Shown: positions 1-10,175, counted from the first letter of the stretch. The stretch is 64,000 bases of DNA from Clostridium akagii DSM 12554 (GCF_000686725.1 NZ_JMLK01000012.1:1-64000); one strand, 5' to 3'. A program made the numbers and translations. Notes: generated by a model not told the origin, from the letters alone.

Positions 1-112
1 CTAATGTTTTAGGTCCTCTACTATTACTAATAATCAATTCATGTCCTGCCTCGACTACTTTCTTGCCCACTGCAGTGCCTATATTTCCTGAACCTATAAT
101 ACCTATTTTCAT
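1..112 (-). CDS. NAD(P)-binding oxidoreductase (F420-dependent NADP reductase-like), partial
   Basis: Only the N-terminus is inside the window; the gene runs off the left edge. The protein begins MKIGIIGSGNIGTAVG, a Rossmann-fold dinucleotide-binding motif (GxGxxG) right at the start, followed by a stretch ending in ISNSRGPKTL. That is the signature of NADPH-dependent F420 reductase-like and related short oxidoreductases. An AAAGGAGA ribosome binding site lies at 121-128. A GTAAC-N7-GTTAC operator at 130-146 overlaps the probable -10 box, and the same operator type precedes the neighbouring tautomerase gene, so the two are probably co-regulated. The substrate cannot be deduced. Confidence 0.75.
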   Translation of the reverse strand, partial: MKIGIIGSGNIGTAVGKKVVEAGHELIISNSRGPKTL

Positions 113-129
113 AATGTTAATCTCCTTTT

Positions 130-146
130 GTAACAATTATAGTTAC
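130..146. promoter_or_regulatory. Operator GTAAC-N7-GTTAC, copy 1
   Basis: GTAACAATTATAGTTAC is a near-perfect palindrome. It lies just upstream of the ribosome binding site of the oxidoreductase gene and contains a TATAAT on the minus strand. Arms and spacing match copies at 525-541 and 552-570. An HxlR- or MarR-type repressor is the usual reader of such sites; no regulator gene for it is in the window. Confidence 0.65.
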
Positions 147-242
147 AACTAATTTTATTATTATTTACAATAATTCTATTATTATACTTCCATAAATTTT
201 ATTCACACAATCTATGGACATTCCAGCTAGACCTCTAAAAGA

Positions 243-437
243 CTATTTATTGTGGTGTATTTCAGCTAACGTCTGACCACCGACACCCATATTGTCAAGC
301 TCAAGCTCTTCAATAAGGACAGTAAAAACACTCCCAGGAGCTTTTGTAACCTCAACTGCTGCAGAAGTTAATTTCTCAATCAACATCTTTTTCATTTCAA
401 CATTAGCTTTTCCCATTGTAACTCTAATTATTGGCAT
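243..437 (-). CDS. 4-oxalocrotonate tautomerase family protein
   Basis: This is a 64-residue protein of the size typical for 4-oxalocrotonate tautomerase subunits. It begins M-P-I-I-R-V, so Pro1 would be exposed after Met removal as the catalytic base of the family; VTKAPGSVFTVLIEEL matches the conserved middle segment. The family forms hexamers that isomerise conjugated keto-enol acids; the substrate here is unknown. A GGAG ribosome binding site precedes it. About 35 bases of its leader (451-485) repeat the leader of the downstream oxidoreductase gene (146-175), and two palindromic operators lie upstream, so both genes look like targets of one regulator. Confidence 0.88.
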   Translation of the reverse strand: MPIIRVTMGKANVEMKKMLIEKLTSAAVEVTKAPGSVFTVLIEELELDNMGVGGQTLAEIHHNK

Positions 438-524
438 AATTGCATCTCCTTCAACTAATTTTATTTTATTATTATTTACAACAATTGTTTAATTCAAAAC
501 TATTTTCATAGTTACTAAGTTTAT

Positions 525-541
525 GTAACTAGACCGGTTAC
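525..541. promoter_or_regulatory. Operator GTAAC-N7-GTTAC, copy 2
   Basis: The arms GTAAC and GTTAC are separated by seven bases (TAGACCG). The site is in the leader of the tautomerase gene, eleven bases from copy 3, which suggests cooperative binding of two regulator dimers. Confidence 0.6.
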
Positions 542-551
542 AACTCCCCTA

Positions 552-570
552 TGTAACTATTATAGTTACA
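552..570. promoter_or_regulatory. Operator GTAAC-N7-GTTAC, copy 3
   Basis: This is a perfect 19-base palindrome, TGTAACTATTATAGTTACA. Read on the minus strand its centre contains TATAAT, so it probably covers the -10 box of the tautomerase promoter and would repress by occlusion. Confidence 0.7.
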
Positions 571-663
571 TCAATGATAATTGTCAATAGATTAAAATTT
601 CATTAACATGATTATCCGCTAAAAATTTGTATATAAAATCTCTAAAGTTTGTTTAATCATTTA

Positions 664-692
664 TTGTAAATTTATAGACATATTGCTACAAT
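664..692 (+). promoter_or_regulatory. Candidate sigma-A promoter for miaB
   Basis: TTGTAA at 664-669 and TACAAT at 687-692 are spaced by 17 bases. Transcription would start near 700, placing the 702-730 hairpin at the very 5' end of the mRNA. Confidence 0.45.
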
Positions 693-701
693 AGAGTAGG
701 A

Positions 702-730
702 AGAAAAGGGGGAATACGTCCCCCTTTTCT
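702..730 (+). other. Strong GC-rich hairpin in the miaB leader
   Basis: An 11-bp perfect stem (AGAAAAGGGGG / CCCCCTTTTCT) closes a seven-base loop. No good T-tract follows on either strand, so a plain terminator is not well supported. If the promoter at 664-692 is real, the hairpin caps the transcript. Confidence 0.5.
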
Positions 731-838
731 ATAGTTTCTTCTGCTTTCTTGCGTGATGCAAGTAAATCATCAAAAAAAATAAATAATATGATATAATTAG
801 TTATACTAAAAAACAATAAAAATGGAGGATTAATATAG

Positions 839-2170
839 ATGGACAACATTAGAAAAAAACTCTTCTTTATTCATACTTACGGTTGTCAAATGAATGAAGA
901 GGACTCAGAAAAGCTTTCCGGAATGTTAAAGTTAAGTGGTTACGAAAAAACAGAGTCCAAAGAATCAGCTGATTTAATTATATTTAATACTTGTTGTGTA
1001 AGAGAAAATGCTGAACTTAAAGTATTTGGCAATCTGTGGATTTTGAAAAAGGCTAAGGAAAAAAATCCAAATTTAATTATAGCTATATGTGGATGCATGA
1101 TGCAACAAAAGGATATGGCACAAGATATAATAAAAAAATTCCCCTTTGTGGATATAATTTTTGGAACACATAATGCACATATGCTTACTGAATACCTTAA
1201 CACTGTAAAACAAGAAGGAAAATCAGTTATTGAAATATGGGATAAAGAAAAGGAAATTGTTGAAGGAATTCCAATTGATAGAGGTAGTGGTATAAAAGGC
1301 TTTGTAACTATAATGTATGGATGTAATAATTTTTGTACATATTGCGTAGTTCCATATGTTAGAGGTAGAGAAAGAAGCAGAAATCCAGAAGATATAGAAA
1401 AAGAAATAAAAGAACTCATAAGTAAAGGCTACACGGAGATTACTCTTCTTGGTCAAAATGTTAACTCCTATGGTAAAGAACTTAGTCCAAATATAGATTT
1501 TGCAGATTTACTTAGAAGAATAAATAAAATAGATGGAATTGAAAGAATAAGATTTATGACATCACATCCTAAAGATCTAACATTTAAAGTTGTGGAAGCA
1601 ATAAGAGATTGTGAAAAAGTATGTGAACATATTCATTTGCCAGTGCAATCAGGTTCATCAAGTATTATCAAAAAGATGAACAGGCACTATACAAAAGAAT
1701 ATTATATTGATCTTATAAAAAAGATGAAGAAGGAGATACCTGATCTAGCTTTAACTACAGATATAATAGTTGGTTTTCCTGGAGAAACAGAAGAGGATTT
1801 TAGTGAAACTTTAGATTTAGTTAAGCAAGTGGAATATGATTCTGTTTTTATGTTTTTATACTCATTAAGAAAAGGTACCCCGGCTGCAGAAATGGAAGAT
1901 CAAATAAGTGATGAAGTGAAACATGAAAGATTTAATAGATTAGTAGATGTAGTAAATGAAATATGTGCTAAAAAGAACAAGGAATATCAAGGCAAAATAG
2001 TTGAAGTGCTTGTTGAAGGTACTAGTAAAAATGATGAAACAAAACTTATGGGTAGAACTCGAACATCTAAATTAGTTAATTTTACTTCAGATGAAGATAA
2101 TATAGGAAAAATTGTTAAAGTTAAAATTACTAAAGCAAATTCATTTTCCCTTTATGGAGAAGAAGTTTAA
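839..2170 (+). CDS. miaB: tRNA-2-methylthio-N6-dimethylallyladenosine synthase MiaB
   Basis: MiaB is the radical-SAM methylthiotransferase that adds the 2-methylthio group to i6A37 in tRNAs reading UNN codons. The 443-residue length is normal. The N-terminal UPF0004 domain carries the auxiliary cluster cysteines (C16, C52/53 and C84/86). The radical-SAM motif [10 protein letters not shown] supplies C162, C166 and C169, followed by the family stretch [16 protein letters not shown] domain occupies roughly residues 370-440. The ATG has a GGAGG ten bases upstream. The partner enzyme MiaA is encoded at 6738-7676, after mutS and mutL, a common clostridial order. Confidence 0.97.
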   Translation: MDNIRKKLFFIHTYGCQMNEEDSEKLSGMLKLSGYEKTESKESADLIIFNTCCVRENAELKVFGNLWILKKAKEKNPNLIIAICGCMMQQKDMAQDIIKKFPFVDIIFGTHNAHMLTEYLNTVKQEGKSVIEIWDKEKEIVEGIPIDRGSGIKGFVTIMYGCNNFCTYCVVPYVRGRERSRNPEDIEKEIKELISKGYTEITLLGQNVNSYGKELSPNIDFADLLRRINKIDGIERIRFMTSHPKDLTFKVVEAIRDCEKVCEHIHLPVQSGSSSIIKKMNRHYTKEYYIDLIKKMKKEIPDLALTTDIIVGFPGETEEDFSETLDLVKQVEYDSVFMFLYSLRKGTPAAEMEDQISDEVKHERFNRLVDVVNEICAKKNKEYQGKIVEVLVEGTSKNDETKLMGRTRTSKLVNFTSDEDNIGKIVKVKITKANSFSLYGEEV

Positions 2171-2176
2171 AACACC

Positions 2177-2212
2177 TTTAGGTTTGACAGATACATATAT
2201 GTCAAACCTAAA
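2177..2212 (+). other. Hairpin between miaB and mutS
   Basis: A 13-bp perfect stem (TTTAGGTTTGACA / TGTCAAACCTAAA) with a ten-base loop starts seven bases after the miaB stop. No T-tract follows, so it could be an mRNA-end stabiliser, processing site or weak attenuator between the two genes. Confidence 0.5.
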
Positions 2213-2235
2213 CTTATAAAAAAGGAGAGTTTAAT

Positions 2236-4864
2236 ATGGCATTGGCCCCAATGATGCAGCAATATTTAAATGTAAAAGAAAAGTGCAAAGATTGCATACT
2301 CTTTTTTAGAGTAGGGGATTTTTATGAAATGTTTTTTGAAGATGCTAAAACCGCAGCACTTGAACTTGAACTTGTTCTTACAGGGAAAGATTGTGGACTT
2401 AGTGAAAGGGCACCTATGTGTGGAATCCCTCACCATGCTGCTAACGTTTATATTACAAGACTAATTAACAAAGGATATAAAGTGGCAATTGGAGAGCAAT
2501 TAGAAGATCCATCTGCTAGTAAAGGTATAGTCAAAAGGGGTATAGTTAAAATAATAACTCCAGGAACTTATACAGACTCAGCATTTTTAGATGATACAAA
2601 AAATAATTATATTATGAGCATTTTCATGGATGAAAATAGATTTGGTATTGCCATTGCAGATGTATCTACAGGAGAATTTGATTGTACTTCAGAACGTAAA
2701 GATACAGAGATAATAATAAATGAATTATCTAAATATAATCCAAAGGAAATACTTGTACAAAATAATATTGATAAAAAGCTACTTAAAGATATTAAAGAAA
2801 GATTTAAATGCGCGGTTACTAGTTTTGATGATGAAATTTTTATCCAGGGTACGGAAGAGAATCTAAGCAAGCAATTTTCAAATTACGAAATTATAAAAAA
2901 ATGACGATTTTATCTTGAATGCTGGAAATGCATTGATGAAATATTTAATAGATACTCAAAAGGTTTCTTTAAGTCACATAAATATAATCAAACATTATTC
3001 AGTAGTTGATTATATGAGTATTGACATTAATTCAAGAAGAAATTTAGAACTTACCGAAACGCTCAGAGAAAAGAGCAAAAAAGGTTCACTTTTGTGGGTA
3101 TTAGATAAAACAAGTACGGCTATGGGTGCAAGACAACTTAGAAGGTGGATAGAAGAGCCTTTAATTGATGAAAATTCAATTAAAGGAAGATTAGGTGCAG
3201 TAGAAGAACTTACGGCTAATATATCCATTCATGAGGATCTTAAGGCTTCACTAAAACAAATATATGATATTGAAAGACTCGTGGGAAAGATATCTACGCA
3301 AAGTGTAAATGCTAAGGAGTTTATATTTTTAAAAAATTCCATAGAAAAGTTACCAGGAGTTAAAGTAATATTGGAGAAGTTTAATTGTGAACTTCTACGT
3401 AAAATACATTCCAATTTAGATGATTTAAAAGATATACAGGTATTGTTAGATAATGCACTACTTGAAGCACCTTCATTATCTATTAAGGAAGGAAATATAA
3501 TTAGAGATGGGTACAATGAAGAAATAGATGAACTTAGAAAGGCAAAATCCCATGGTAAGGAATGGATTGCAAGCCTTGAAAATCAGGAGCGAGAAGTTAC
3601 TAATATAAAATCCTTGAAAATAGGTTATAATAGGATATTTGGATATTATATAGAAGTAACTAAGTCAAATATAAGCATGATACCAGAAGGCCGATATATT
3701 AGAAAACAAACACTGGCTAATTGTGAAAGGTATATTACAGAAGATCTTAAAAATATGGAAGAAAAGATATTAGGCGCTGACGAAAAGCTTGTGAATTTAG
3801 AGTATGAGCTTTTTGTAAAGTTAAGAGATGAAATTTCTCTGCATATAGATAGAATGAAAGGAAGTGCTAAATTACTTTCTGAGCTAGATTGTCTATCTTC
3901 TTTTGCCACCGTTTCATTAGAAAATAGCTATTGTAAACCTGAAATTTCTGTGAGCGGTCCTATAAATATTAAGGATGGAAGACACCCAGTTGTAGAAAAT
4001 ATGCTTTCCTTTGGTGATTTTGTTGCAAATGACACTAAATTAAACACTACAGATGAGCAACTTATACTTATTACAGGGCCTAACATGGCAGGTAAGTCTA
4101 CGTATATGAGGCAGGTGGCACTTATAGTAATAATGGCTCAAGTAGGATGTTTTGTACCTGCGAAAAACGCTAAGATTTCCATTTGTGATAAAATATTTAC
4201 AAGGATAGGTGCATCAGATGATTTGGCAGCTGGTAAAAGTACCTTTATGGTTGAGATGTCAGAAGTATCAAACATACTTAAAAATGCTACACCAAATAGC
4301 CTTATAATACTAGATGAAGTAGGTAGAGGAACAAGTACCTATGATGGTCTTAGTATTGCTTGGTCAGTAGTTGAGTATATATGCACAAATAAAAAAATAA
4401 GATGTAAAACATTATTTGCCACCCACTATCATGAACTCACAAGTCTTGAAGGGGTCATAGATGGGCTAAAGAACTATTCAGTAGCTGTTAAACAGATAAA
4501 GGATGATATAGTATTTCTGAGGAAAATAGTTAAGGGTGGGGCAGATCAATCCTACGGGATTGAAGTTGCAAAACTTGCAGGACTTCCGTTAAAGGTTACT
4601 AAGCGAGCAAAGGAAATATTAGAGCATCTTGAAAATGAAAATAATAATGAAATTGCAGCTGAAAAAATAACTGGCGAAAAGACAAAAAAATCTGATAAGA
4701 GTAAAACGAAAATAGTAAGTGATTCAGTTCAAATTGGATTTAATGATATAGGCAAAGAAAATTTCATTAAAGAAATATGTGAAATTGATGTTATGAGTAT
4801 GACGCCATTAGAATCTATGAATAAAATTTTCCAGCTTATAACAAATGCTAAAAAATTACAATAG
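2236..4864 (+). pseudogene. mutS: DNA mismatch repair ATPase MutS, frameshifted at an A7 run
   Basis: MutS recognises mismatches and recruits MutL. Two adjacent reading frames together give a normal full length (about 875 residues). The first (2236-2904) holds the mismatch-recognition and connector domains, including [11 protein letters not shown]. The second (open from 2900) holds the core, clamp and ATPase with Walker [10 protein letters not shown], Walker [17 protein letters not shown] and ATHYHELT. The break is at seven As (2895-2901): with six As the frame reads ...[19 protein letters not shown] without interruption. A TTG at 2915 could start the second part, but no convincing ribosome binding site precedes it. 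A real mutation, slippage-tolerated expression and a sequencing error are all possible. Confidence 0.9.
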
Positions 4865-4879
4865 AGAGGGTGATGTATT

Positions 4880-6727
4880 TTGGGAAGAATCAATTTATTA
4901 AATGAAGATACTTCCAATAAAATTGCAGCAGGGGAAGTTGTTGAGAGACCTTCCTCTGTAGTTAAAGAATTAATTGAGAATTCCATTGATGCAAAAGCTA
5001 GTGTTATTAATATTGAGATTGAAGAAGGTGGCCAAAAACTTATTAAAGTATCTGATGATGGAACAGGAATAAATCCAGAAGATATAGAACTTGCATTTAT
5101 GCCACATGCTACAAGTAAGATAAGTTCAATAGAAGACATTTATGCAATAAATACATTAGGGTTTAGAGGAGAAGCACTTCCAAGCATAGCCGCAGTGTCT
5201 AATGTAGTGCTTAGAAGCAGAATGGAAGGTAATGAGATAGGTAAGGAGATTTCTATTAATGGAGGGGTTAAAGAGTATGTTAAGGAGATAGGTTGTAGCA
5301 TTGGAACAACAACTGAGGTTAAAAACATATTTTTTAACGTTCCAGCAAGGCAGAAGTTTTTAAAATCCACTCAAAGGGAAGCTTCAATTATTACGGATAT
5401 AGTAAATAGGCTTGCACTTTCAAATCCTAAAATTTCATTTAGGCTTATAAACAATGGTAAAAAGGTAGTTAATACCTATTCTACAGAAAGTTTATTTAAT
5501 ACTATAAGAACTATATATGGTAAAAGTATAGGTGATAACGTTATAAAATTTGAAAAACATACAGATATAGCATCTGTATATGGTTATGTTGGTAATGCTG
5601 AAATTAGTCGTGGTAGCAGAAATAATCAAAGCGTTTTTGTAAATAACAGATATATAAAAAATAAACTTATTGCTACAGCTGTAGAGACTGCGGTTAAATC
5701 ATTTATGATGATTAATAAATACCCTTTTTTTGCATTGTTTTTAGATATATTTCCTGAATATATTGATGTTAATGTGCACCCAACCAAGGCAGAAGTGAAA
5801 TTTGAAAATGATAGAGAACTTTTTAAGTTGGTTTTTGATGCAGTACACGAGGCAATTAGAAATAGTTTGAAAAATAATTTTGAACTAGAATTAGAATCAC
5901 CAATTCAGCAGGAAATAGAAGGGAATACATTTAAACGGGAATCTATCCAAATGCCACTAGATTTAAAAACCGATAATGAAAATACTGTTTCAATAAATGA
6001 TTTCCATAGGGGTCAAATGGCATCCTCAAATAATTTTGTTAAAGAAACCAATGATGTAGCAAAAGATTATTCTGCATTTATTGAAGATAAAGTTAATAAA
6101 CAACAGTTAGAAAAGCCTACAGATATATCATCAGCTAGTACACCTAAATTTCCTGCTCTACGTATAATAGGACAGTTTCATAATACTTATATACTTGCAG
6201 AAAGTGCAGAAGATTTTTATATTATAGATCAACATGCTGCACATGAAAAAATATTATTTGAAAAATACACCAAGGATATAAAGCAAAGCCATGTAACGGC
6301 TCAAATACTATTAATGCCAGAAGTTATTGAACTAACCCCAGAAGATTTTATTTATTATGTAGAGAACAAAGAAATATTTCAAGGTGCAGGTTTTAGTATT
6401 GAAGAATTTGGTGATAACACTATAAATATAAGAGAAGTGCCTAATTTCCTAGGGAAACCAGAACTTAGAAATATCTTTTCAGAAATATTAGATAATCTAA
6501 AAAAACTAGGTTCTGGTGAAACCTATGAAGTGAAGTATAAAAAAATTGCAACTTTGGCATGTAAAGCGGCCATTAAGGCAAATGACAACTTGAACATAGA
6601 AGAAATGAAAGTACTTATTGAAAACTTAAGATTAATAGATGATCCATTTAATTGCCCACATGGAAGACCAACTATTATTAAAACCACACTATATGAAATG
6701 GAAAAGAAATTTAAAAGAGTGCAATGA
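4880..6727 (+). CDS. mutL: DNA mismatch repair protein MutL
   Basis: MutL couples MutS recognition to strand incision. The N-terminal GHKL ATPase shows [14 protein letters not shown] and GFRGEAL. The C-terminal domain carries the endonuclease motif [12 protein letters not shown] (DQHAx2Ex4E) together with CPHGRP, so it is an incising MutL, as expected in bacteria without MutH. The 615-residue length is usual. The start is TTG at 4880, supported by GAGAGGGTGA just upstream and by the conserved GRINLL beginning. It begins 15 bases after mutS, so its translation may be affected by the mutS frameshift. Confidence 0.96.
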   Translation: MGRINLLNEDTSNKIAAGEVVERPSSVVKELIENSIDAKASVINIEIEEGGQKLIKVSDDGTGINPEDIELAFMPHATSKISSIEDIYAINTLGFRGEALPSIAAVSNVVLRSRMEGNEIGKEISINGGVKEYVKEIGCSIGTTTEVKNIFFNVPARQKFLKSTQREASIITDIVNRLALSNPKISFRLINNGKKVVNTYSTESLFNTIRTIYGKSIGDNVIKFEKHTDIASVYGYVGNAEISRGSRNNQSVFVNNRYIKNKLIATAVETAVKSFMMINKYPFFALFLDIFPEYIDVNVHPTKAEVKFENDRELFKLVFDAVHEAIRNSLKNNFELELESPIQQEIEGNTFKRESIQMPLDLKTDNENTVSINDFHRGQMASSNNFVKETNDVAKDYSAFIEDKVNKQQLEKPTDISSASTPKFPALRIIGQFHNTYILAESAEDFYIIDQHAAHEKILFEKYTKDIKQSHVTAQILLMPEVIELTPEDFIYYVENKEIFQGAGFSIEEFGDNTINIREVPNFLGKPELRNIFSEILDNLKKLGSGETYEVKYKKIATLACKAAIKANDNLNIEEMKVLIENLRLIDDPFNCPHGRPTIIKTTLYEMEKKFKRVQ

Positions 6728-6737
6728 TGGAGGACAA

Positions 6738-7676
6738 ATGAAAGACATATTGATTTTAAGTGGCCCAACAGGAATAGGTAAGACTGAAATCTCTCTTAAA
6801 CTAGCAAAAGCTTTAAATGGAGAGGTTATTTCTGCTGATTCAATGCAAATATACAAATATATGAATATTGGTTCAGCAAAAATACAACCAGAAGAAATGA
6901 ATGGAATTAAGCATCATTTAATTGATGTCATAAGCCCAAATGAGGAATTCAGTGTAGCAAAGTTTAAAGTTTTAGCAGAGAATGCTTTAGAGGATATAAT
7001 TTCAAGAGGTAAATATCCAATTTTAGTTGGTGGAACAGGTCTATATATAAGTTCTCTTATATTTAATTATGGGTTTACAGGTACCTATAAAGATATGGAA
7101 TATAGGAATTATCTTGAGATGTTAGCTGAGGAGAAGGGGAAAGTTTTTGTTCATGACCTTTTAAAAGACGTTGACGCTTCTTCATACCAAAAGTTATATC
7201 CTAATGATTTAAAGCGGGTTATTAGGGCATTAGAGGTTTATAAATTATCTGGTAAGACCATAGGTGAACTTAATGAAAATCAGAACATCTATGATATACC
7301 GTATAATATTAATTATTATGTTCTAAATATGGATCGTGAAGAATTATATGATAAAATAAATAAAAGAGTAGATCAAATGTTAGAGCAAGGTCTTGTTGAG
7401 GAAGTTGTAAATTTAAAAGAAAAAGGATATAATTCTAATATGCAGTCAATGAAGGGTATTGGATATAAAGAAATATTGTATTATCTTGATAACAAGATCA
7501 GCTTAGATGAAGCAATTGAAATGATAAAACAAGGAAGTAGAAATTACGCTAAGAGACAATTGACATGGTTTAGAAAAGATAATCGTATTAAATGGATACA
7601 AAAGGATAAAATGAAAGATGAAGACATAGTAAGTTTTATTTTAGAAGATATAAAAAACTATAAAATTATAAAATGA
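6738..7676 (+). CDS. miaA: tRNA dimethylallyltransferase MiaA
   Basis: MiaA adds a dimethylallyl group to N6 of A37, making the substrate that MiaB then methylthiolates. The P-loop GPTGIGKTE is at residues 8-16, followed by the conserved [15 protein letters not shown] and, near the C-terminus, the [10 protein letters not shown] stretch that contacts tRNA. I place the start at the ATG at 6738, ten bases after mutL, because GGAGG lies at 6729-6733; the open frame extends upstream inside mutL but without a ribosome site. Length 312 residues is normal. Confidence 0.96.
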   Translation: MKDILILSGPTGIGKTEISLKLAKALNGEVISADSMQIYKYMNIGSAKIQPEEMNGIKHHLIDVISPNEEFSVAKFKVLAENALEDIISRGKYPILVGGTGLYISSLIFNYGFTGTYKDMEYRNYLEMLAEEKGKVFVHDLLKDVDASSYQKLYPNDLKRVIRALEVYKLSGKTIGELNENQNIYDIPYNINYYVLNMDREELYDKINKRVDQMLEQGLVEEVVNLKEKGYNSNMQSMKGIGYKEILYYLDNKISLDEAIEMIKQGSRNYAKRQLTWFRKDNRIKWIQKDKMKDEDIVSFILEDIKNYKIIK

Positions 7677-7699
7677 AAAGTTAAAGTAATAAAAGGATT

Positions 7700-7727
7700 T
7701 TGATTTTTTTTATAGAATTAATATAAT
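7700..7727 (+). promoter_or_regulatory. Candidate promoter for hfq
   Basis: TTGATT at 7700-7705 and TATAAT at 7722-7727 are separated by 16 bases, about 25 bases before the hfq ribosome binding site. hfq can thus be transcribed independently of the upstream operon. Confidence 0.6.
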
Positions 7728-7751
7728 AAAATAAACGGAGGGTGAAATGCT

Positions 7752-7994
7752 ATGAATAAAACTACAAATAACTTACAGGATATTTTTTTGAACAATGCAA
7801 GAAAAGAAAGAATACCAGTTATTATCCATTTGACCAACGGTTTTCAATTAAGAGGAAGTGTAAAAGGTTTTGATAGTTTCACAGTAATACTTGACAGTGA
7901 TAGCAAGCAGATGATGGTGTATAAACATGCAATTTCAACAATTACGCCATTAAAACCAATACTATTTAATCAAACAGGGGAAGAGGAAAATTAA
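7752..7994 (+). CDS. hfq: RNA chaperone Hfq
   Basis: Hfq is a hexameric Sm-like RNA chaperone that helps small RNAs pair with mRNAs. The 80-residue protein has the Sm1 motif [13 protein letters not shown] (29-41) and the Sm2 motif YKHAIST (57-63). A GGAGG site precedes the ATG. Placement right after miaA is widely conserved. Its stop overlaps the start of the next gene (TAATG), so the two are translationally coupled. Confidence 0.97.
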   Translation: MNKTTNNLQDIFLNNARKERIPVIIHLTNGFQLRGSVKGFDSFTVILDSDSKQMMVYKHAISTITPLKPILFNQTGEEEN

Positions 7995-9274
7995 TGATTT
8001 CTGACACAAAAAAAATACTAAAAGATAAATACGGAATTAAAGATAACATAATAGAATTAGCTGAAAAGTCTTTAGAAGATATCAAGGAACAATTTGAATT
8101 ATATGATGGAATAAGAGAATTTAATCAATTAAAGGTTTTGGATGCTTTTCAAGAAGAGAGAATAAGCGATTCTCATTTTACTAACAGTACAGGATATGGC
8201 TATGGTGATATAGGTAGAGATAGTTTAGATAAGGTATATGCTAGAATATTTAAAACCGAAATGGCCTTAGTAAGACCTCATTTTGTAAATGGCACACACG
8301 CCATTGGTGCAGCACTCTTTGGTAATTTAAGACCTAATGACACACTTATATCAATATGCGGAACTCCCTATGATACGCTTCATAGTATTATTGGCATAAG
8401 TAGTGAAAAGAACATAGGTTCTTTAATGGAATATGGTATCAAGTATAAAATGGTAGATTTACAGAGTGACGGTGGAATCGATTTTGACAATGTTAAAAGA
8501 ACATTAGAAAGTGATGATAGTATAAAACTTGTGCATATACAGAGATCTACTGGATATGGATGGAGAAAGTCACTAACTATTGATAAGTTAGAAGAAATTA
8601 TTAGTTTTGTTAAGAAAATAAGAAAAGATGTAATATGTTTTGTGGATAATTGTTATGGAGAATTTATTGATACTAAAGAACCAACAGAAGTTGGTGCGGA
8701 TTTAGTTGCTGGGTCATTGATCAAAAACATAGGTGGGGGAATTGCTCCAACAGGTGGTTATATAGCTGGAAAGAAAGAATATGTAACCCAAGCCGCTTAT
8801 CGATTAACTATACCGGGGATTGGCGGGGAGTGTGGTTCAACTTTTGGAGTAATGAGATCACTTTTTCAAGGTTTATTTTTAGCTCCACATGTTTCCATAG
8901 AAGCATTAAAAGGTGCAGTGTTTTGTTCTAGAATTATGGAGCTAGCTGGATTTGAAGTACTTCCAAGGTATACTGATAAAAGAAGTGACATAATTCAAGC
9001 AATAAAATTTAACGACAAGGAAAAATTAATCAGTTTTTGCAAGGGAATTCAAAAAGGATCCCCAATAGATTCTTTTTTGGAATGCGAACCATGGGATATG
9101 CCAGGTTATGAGGATCAAGTTATAATGGCTGCTGGAGCATTTATTCAAGGTGCATCAATAGAACTCTCCGCTGACGCACCAATAAGAGAACCTTATATTG
9201 GGTATCTCCAGGGTGGATTAACTTTTGATCATGCTAAAATAGGAATAATGATAGCTTTGTCAGGACTAATATAA
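7994..9274 (+). CDS. Methionine gamma-lyase family / aluminium resistance protein (YnbB type)
   Basis: A 426-residue PLP-dependent, fold-type I protein of the family annotated as aluminium resistance protein or YnbB. Recognisable stretches include TGYGYGDIGRDSLDKVYARIF, RPHFVNGTHAI and GGGIAPTGGYIAGK; the lysine in SLIKNIGGG is the likely PLP Schiff-base residue. The physiological substrate is not established for the family. The ATG overlaps the hfq stop. In many Firmicutes this family lies directly next to hfq. Confidence 0.9.
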   Translation: MISDTKKILKDKYGIKDNIIELAEKSLEDIKEQFELYDGIREFNQLKVLDAFQEERISDSHFTNSTGYGYGDIGRDSLDKVYARIFKTEMALVRPHFVNGTHAIGAALFGNLRPNDTLISICGTPYDTLHSIIGISSEKNIGSLMEYGIKYKMVDLQSDGGIDFDNVKRTLESDDSIKLVHIQRSTGYGWRKSLTIDKLEEIISFVKKIRKDVICFVDNCYGEFIDTKEPTEVGADLVAGSLIKNIGGGIAPTGGYIAGKKEYVTQAAYRLTIPGIGGECGSTFGVMRSLFQGLFLAPHVSIEALKGAVFCSRIMELAGFEVLPRYTDKRSDIIQAIKFNDKEKLISFCKGIQKGSPIDSFLECEPWDMPGYEDQVIMAAGAFIQGASIELSADAPIREPYIGYLQGGLTFDHAKIGIMIALSGLI

Positions 9275-9280
9275 AAATAA

Positions 9281-9321
9281 AAAATAACTCTCTCTAACGT
9301 ATATTTAGAGAGAGTTATTTT
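9281..9321. terminator. Bidirectional terminator between the YnbB-type gene and lexA
   Basis: A 17-bp perfect stem (9281-9297 with 9305-9321), A-rich on one side and T-rich on the other, serves both convergent genes. Confidence 0.9.
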
Positions 9322-9325
9322 AATC

Positions 9326-9937
9326 CTAATAACGCCTGTACAATCCAACAAGTTGACCTACTATTTGACAATCATCAACGATAATTGGCTCCATGGAAGG
9401 ATTAGCTGGTTGTAATCTAATGTGGTCTTTTTCTTTGAAAAATCTTTTAATCGTAGCTTCATCATTAATTAAAGCAACTACTATATCACCATTTTCAGCA
9501 GAGCTTGACTTTTCAACGATAGCTAAATCTCCATCATATATTCCAGCATCAATCATACTTTCTCCAGAAATTTTAAGCATAAATAGATCTTTATTACTCT
9601 TAGTGTATTGGATAGGAAGAGTAAAATAGTCTTCTATGTTTTCTACTGCCAAAATTGGAAGCCCAGCCTGAACTTTACCTAATATAGGGACAGTTATAAG
9701 TTCTTGCTTTGGAAATGAATCCTTTAGCAATTCAATTGCTCTTGGTTTAGAAGGATCTCTTTTAATAAGTCCTTTTTTTTCCATTCTTGAAAGATGTCCA
9801 TGAACAGTGGAAGTTGAACTAAGACCAACCTTAGCACATATTTCTCTAACTGAAGGAGGATATCCTTTATTAATTACTTCAGACTGAATGAAGTCATAAA
9901 TTTCTGTCTGAACGTCTCTTTTTTTATCTTTTAACAT
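9326..9937 (-). CDS. lexA: SOS repressor LexA
   Basis: LexA represses the DNA-damage regulon and self-cleaves on RecA activation. The N-terminal winged helix contains [22 protein letters not shown]. The cleavage site Ala-Gly is in VQAGLPI (residues 91-92), the catalytic Ser is in GESM (S127) and the Lys in ATIKRF (K164). I choose the ATG at 9937 rather than a GTG nine bases upstream, because AGAGG is eight bases before the ATG but almost touches the GTG. Length 203 residues is typical. A candidate LexA box lies about 70 bases upstream. Confidence 0.96.
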   Translation of the reverse strand: MLKDKKRDVQTEIYDFIQSEVINKGYPPSVREICAKVGLSSTSTVHGHLSRMEKKGLIKRDPSKPRAIELLKDSFPKQELITVPILGKVQAGLPILAVENIEDYFTLPIQYTKSNKDLFMLKISGESMIDAGIYDGDLAIVEKSSSAENGDIVVALINDEATIKRFFKEKDHIRLQPANPSMEPIIVDDCQIVGQLVGLYRRY

Positions 9938-10005
9938 ATGTAACACCTCTAACTATAGCTTTGTCATGATTTAATGAAATTATATCATATATAATTAATT
10001 CATGC

Positions 10006-10017
10006 AAACCTATGTTC
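10006..10017. promoter_or_regulatory. Candidate LexA box upstream of lexA
   Basis: AAACCTATGTTC matches the Gram-positive SOS half-sites GAAC-N4-GTTC with one mismatch. Its position before lexA fits autoregulation. A second inverted pair, GTTCT/AGAAC, overlaps it at 10014-10029. Confidence 0.4.
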
Positions 10018-10029
10018 TTATATTAGAAC

Positions 10030-10059
10030 TAGTTTACGTAATAATCATTATGTAAACTA
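10030..10059. repeat. Palindrome TAGTTTAC-N14-GTAAACTA (family copy A)
   Basis: Eight-base perfect outer arms with a 14-base interior that is itself nearly palindromic. It lies between the divergent lexA and Cys-rich protein genes. Very similar sequences with the same spacing occur at 47603-47634 and 63465-63498. Confidence 0.7.
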
Positions 10060-10175
10060 TATATAACTGTTAACTAAGTTAATTTTAATAAATTAAGCAT
10101 TTTAACTAAGTATTGATATTTATATAAACAACTGATATAATATATGTTACTGCTTAAAACGAAGAGGGTAGATTT

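Noticed and set aside
702-730. Reading the hairpin as a terminator of an upstream transcript
   Set aside because: Neither strand has a convincing T-tract after it, and a promoter lies just upstream on the plus strand.
661-849. A 62-codon frame on the minus strand over the miaB leader
   Set aside because: It spans the hairpin and the miaB start, has no ribosome binding site and a composition typical of AT-rich non-coding DNA.
2915-4864. A separate short MutS-like protein starting at the TTG at 2915
   Set aside because: No ribosome binding site precedes the TTG, and the two pieces fuse to a normal MutS when one A is removed.
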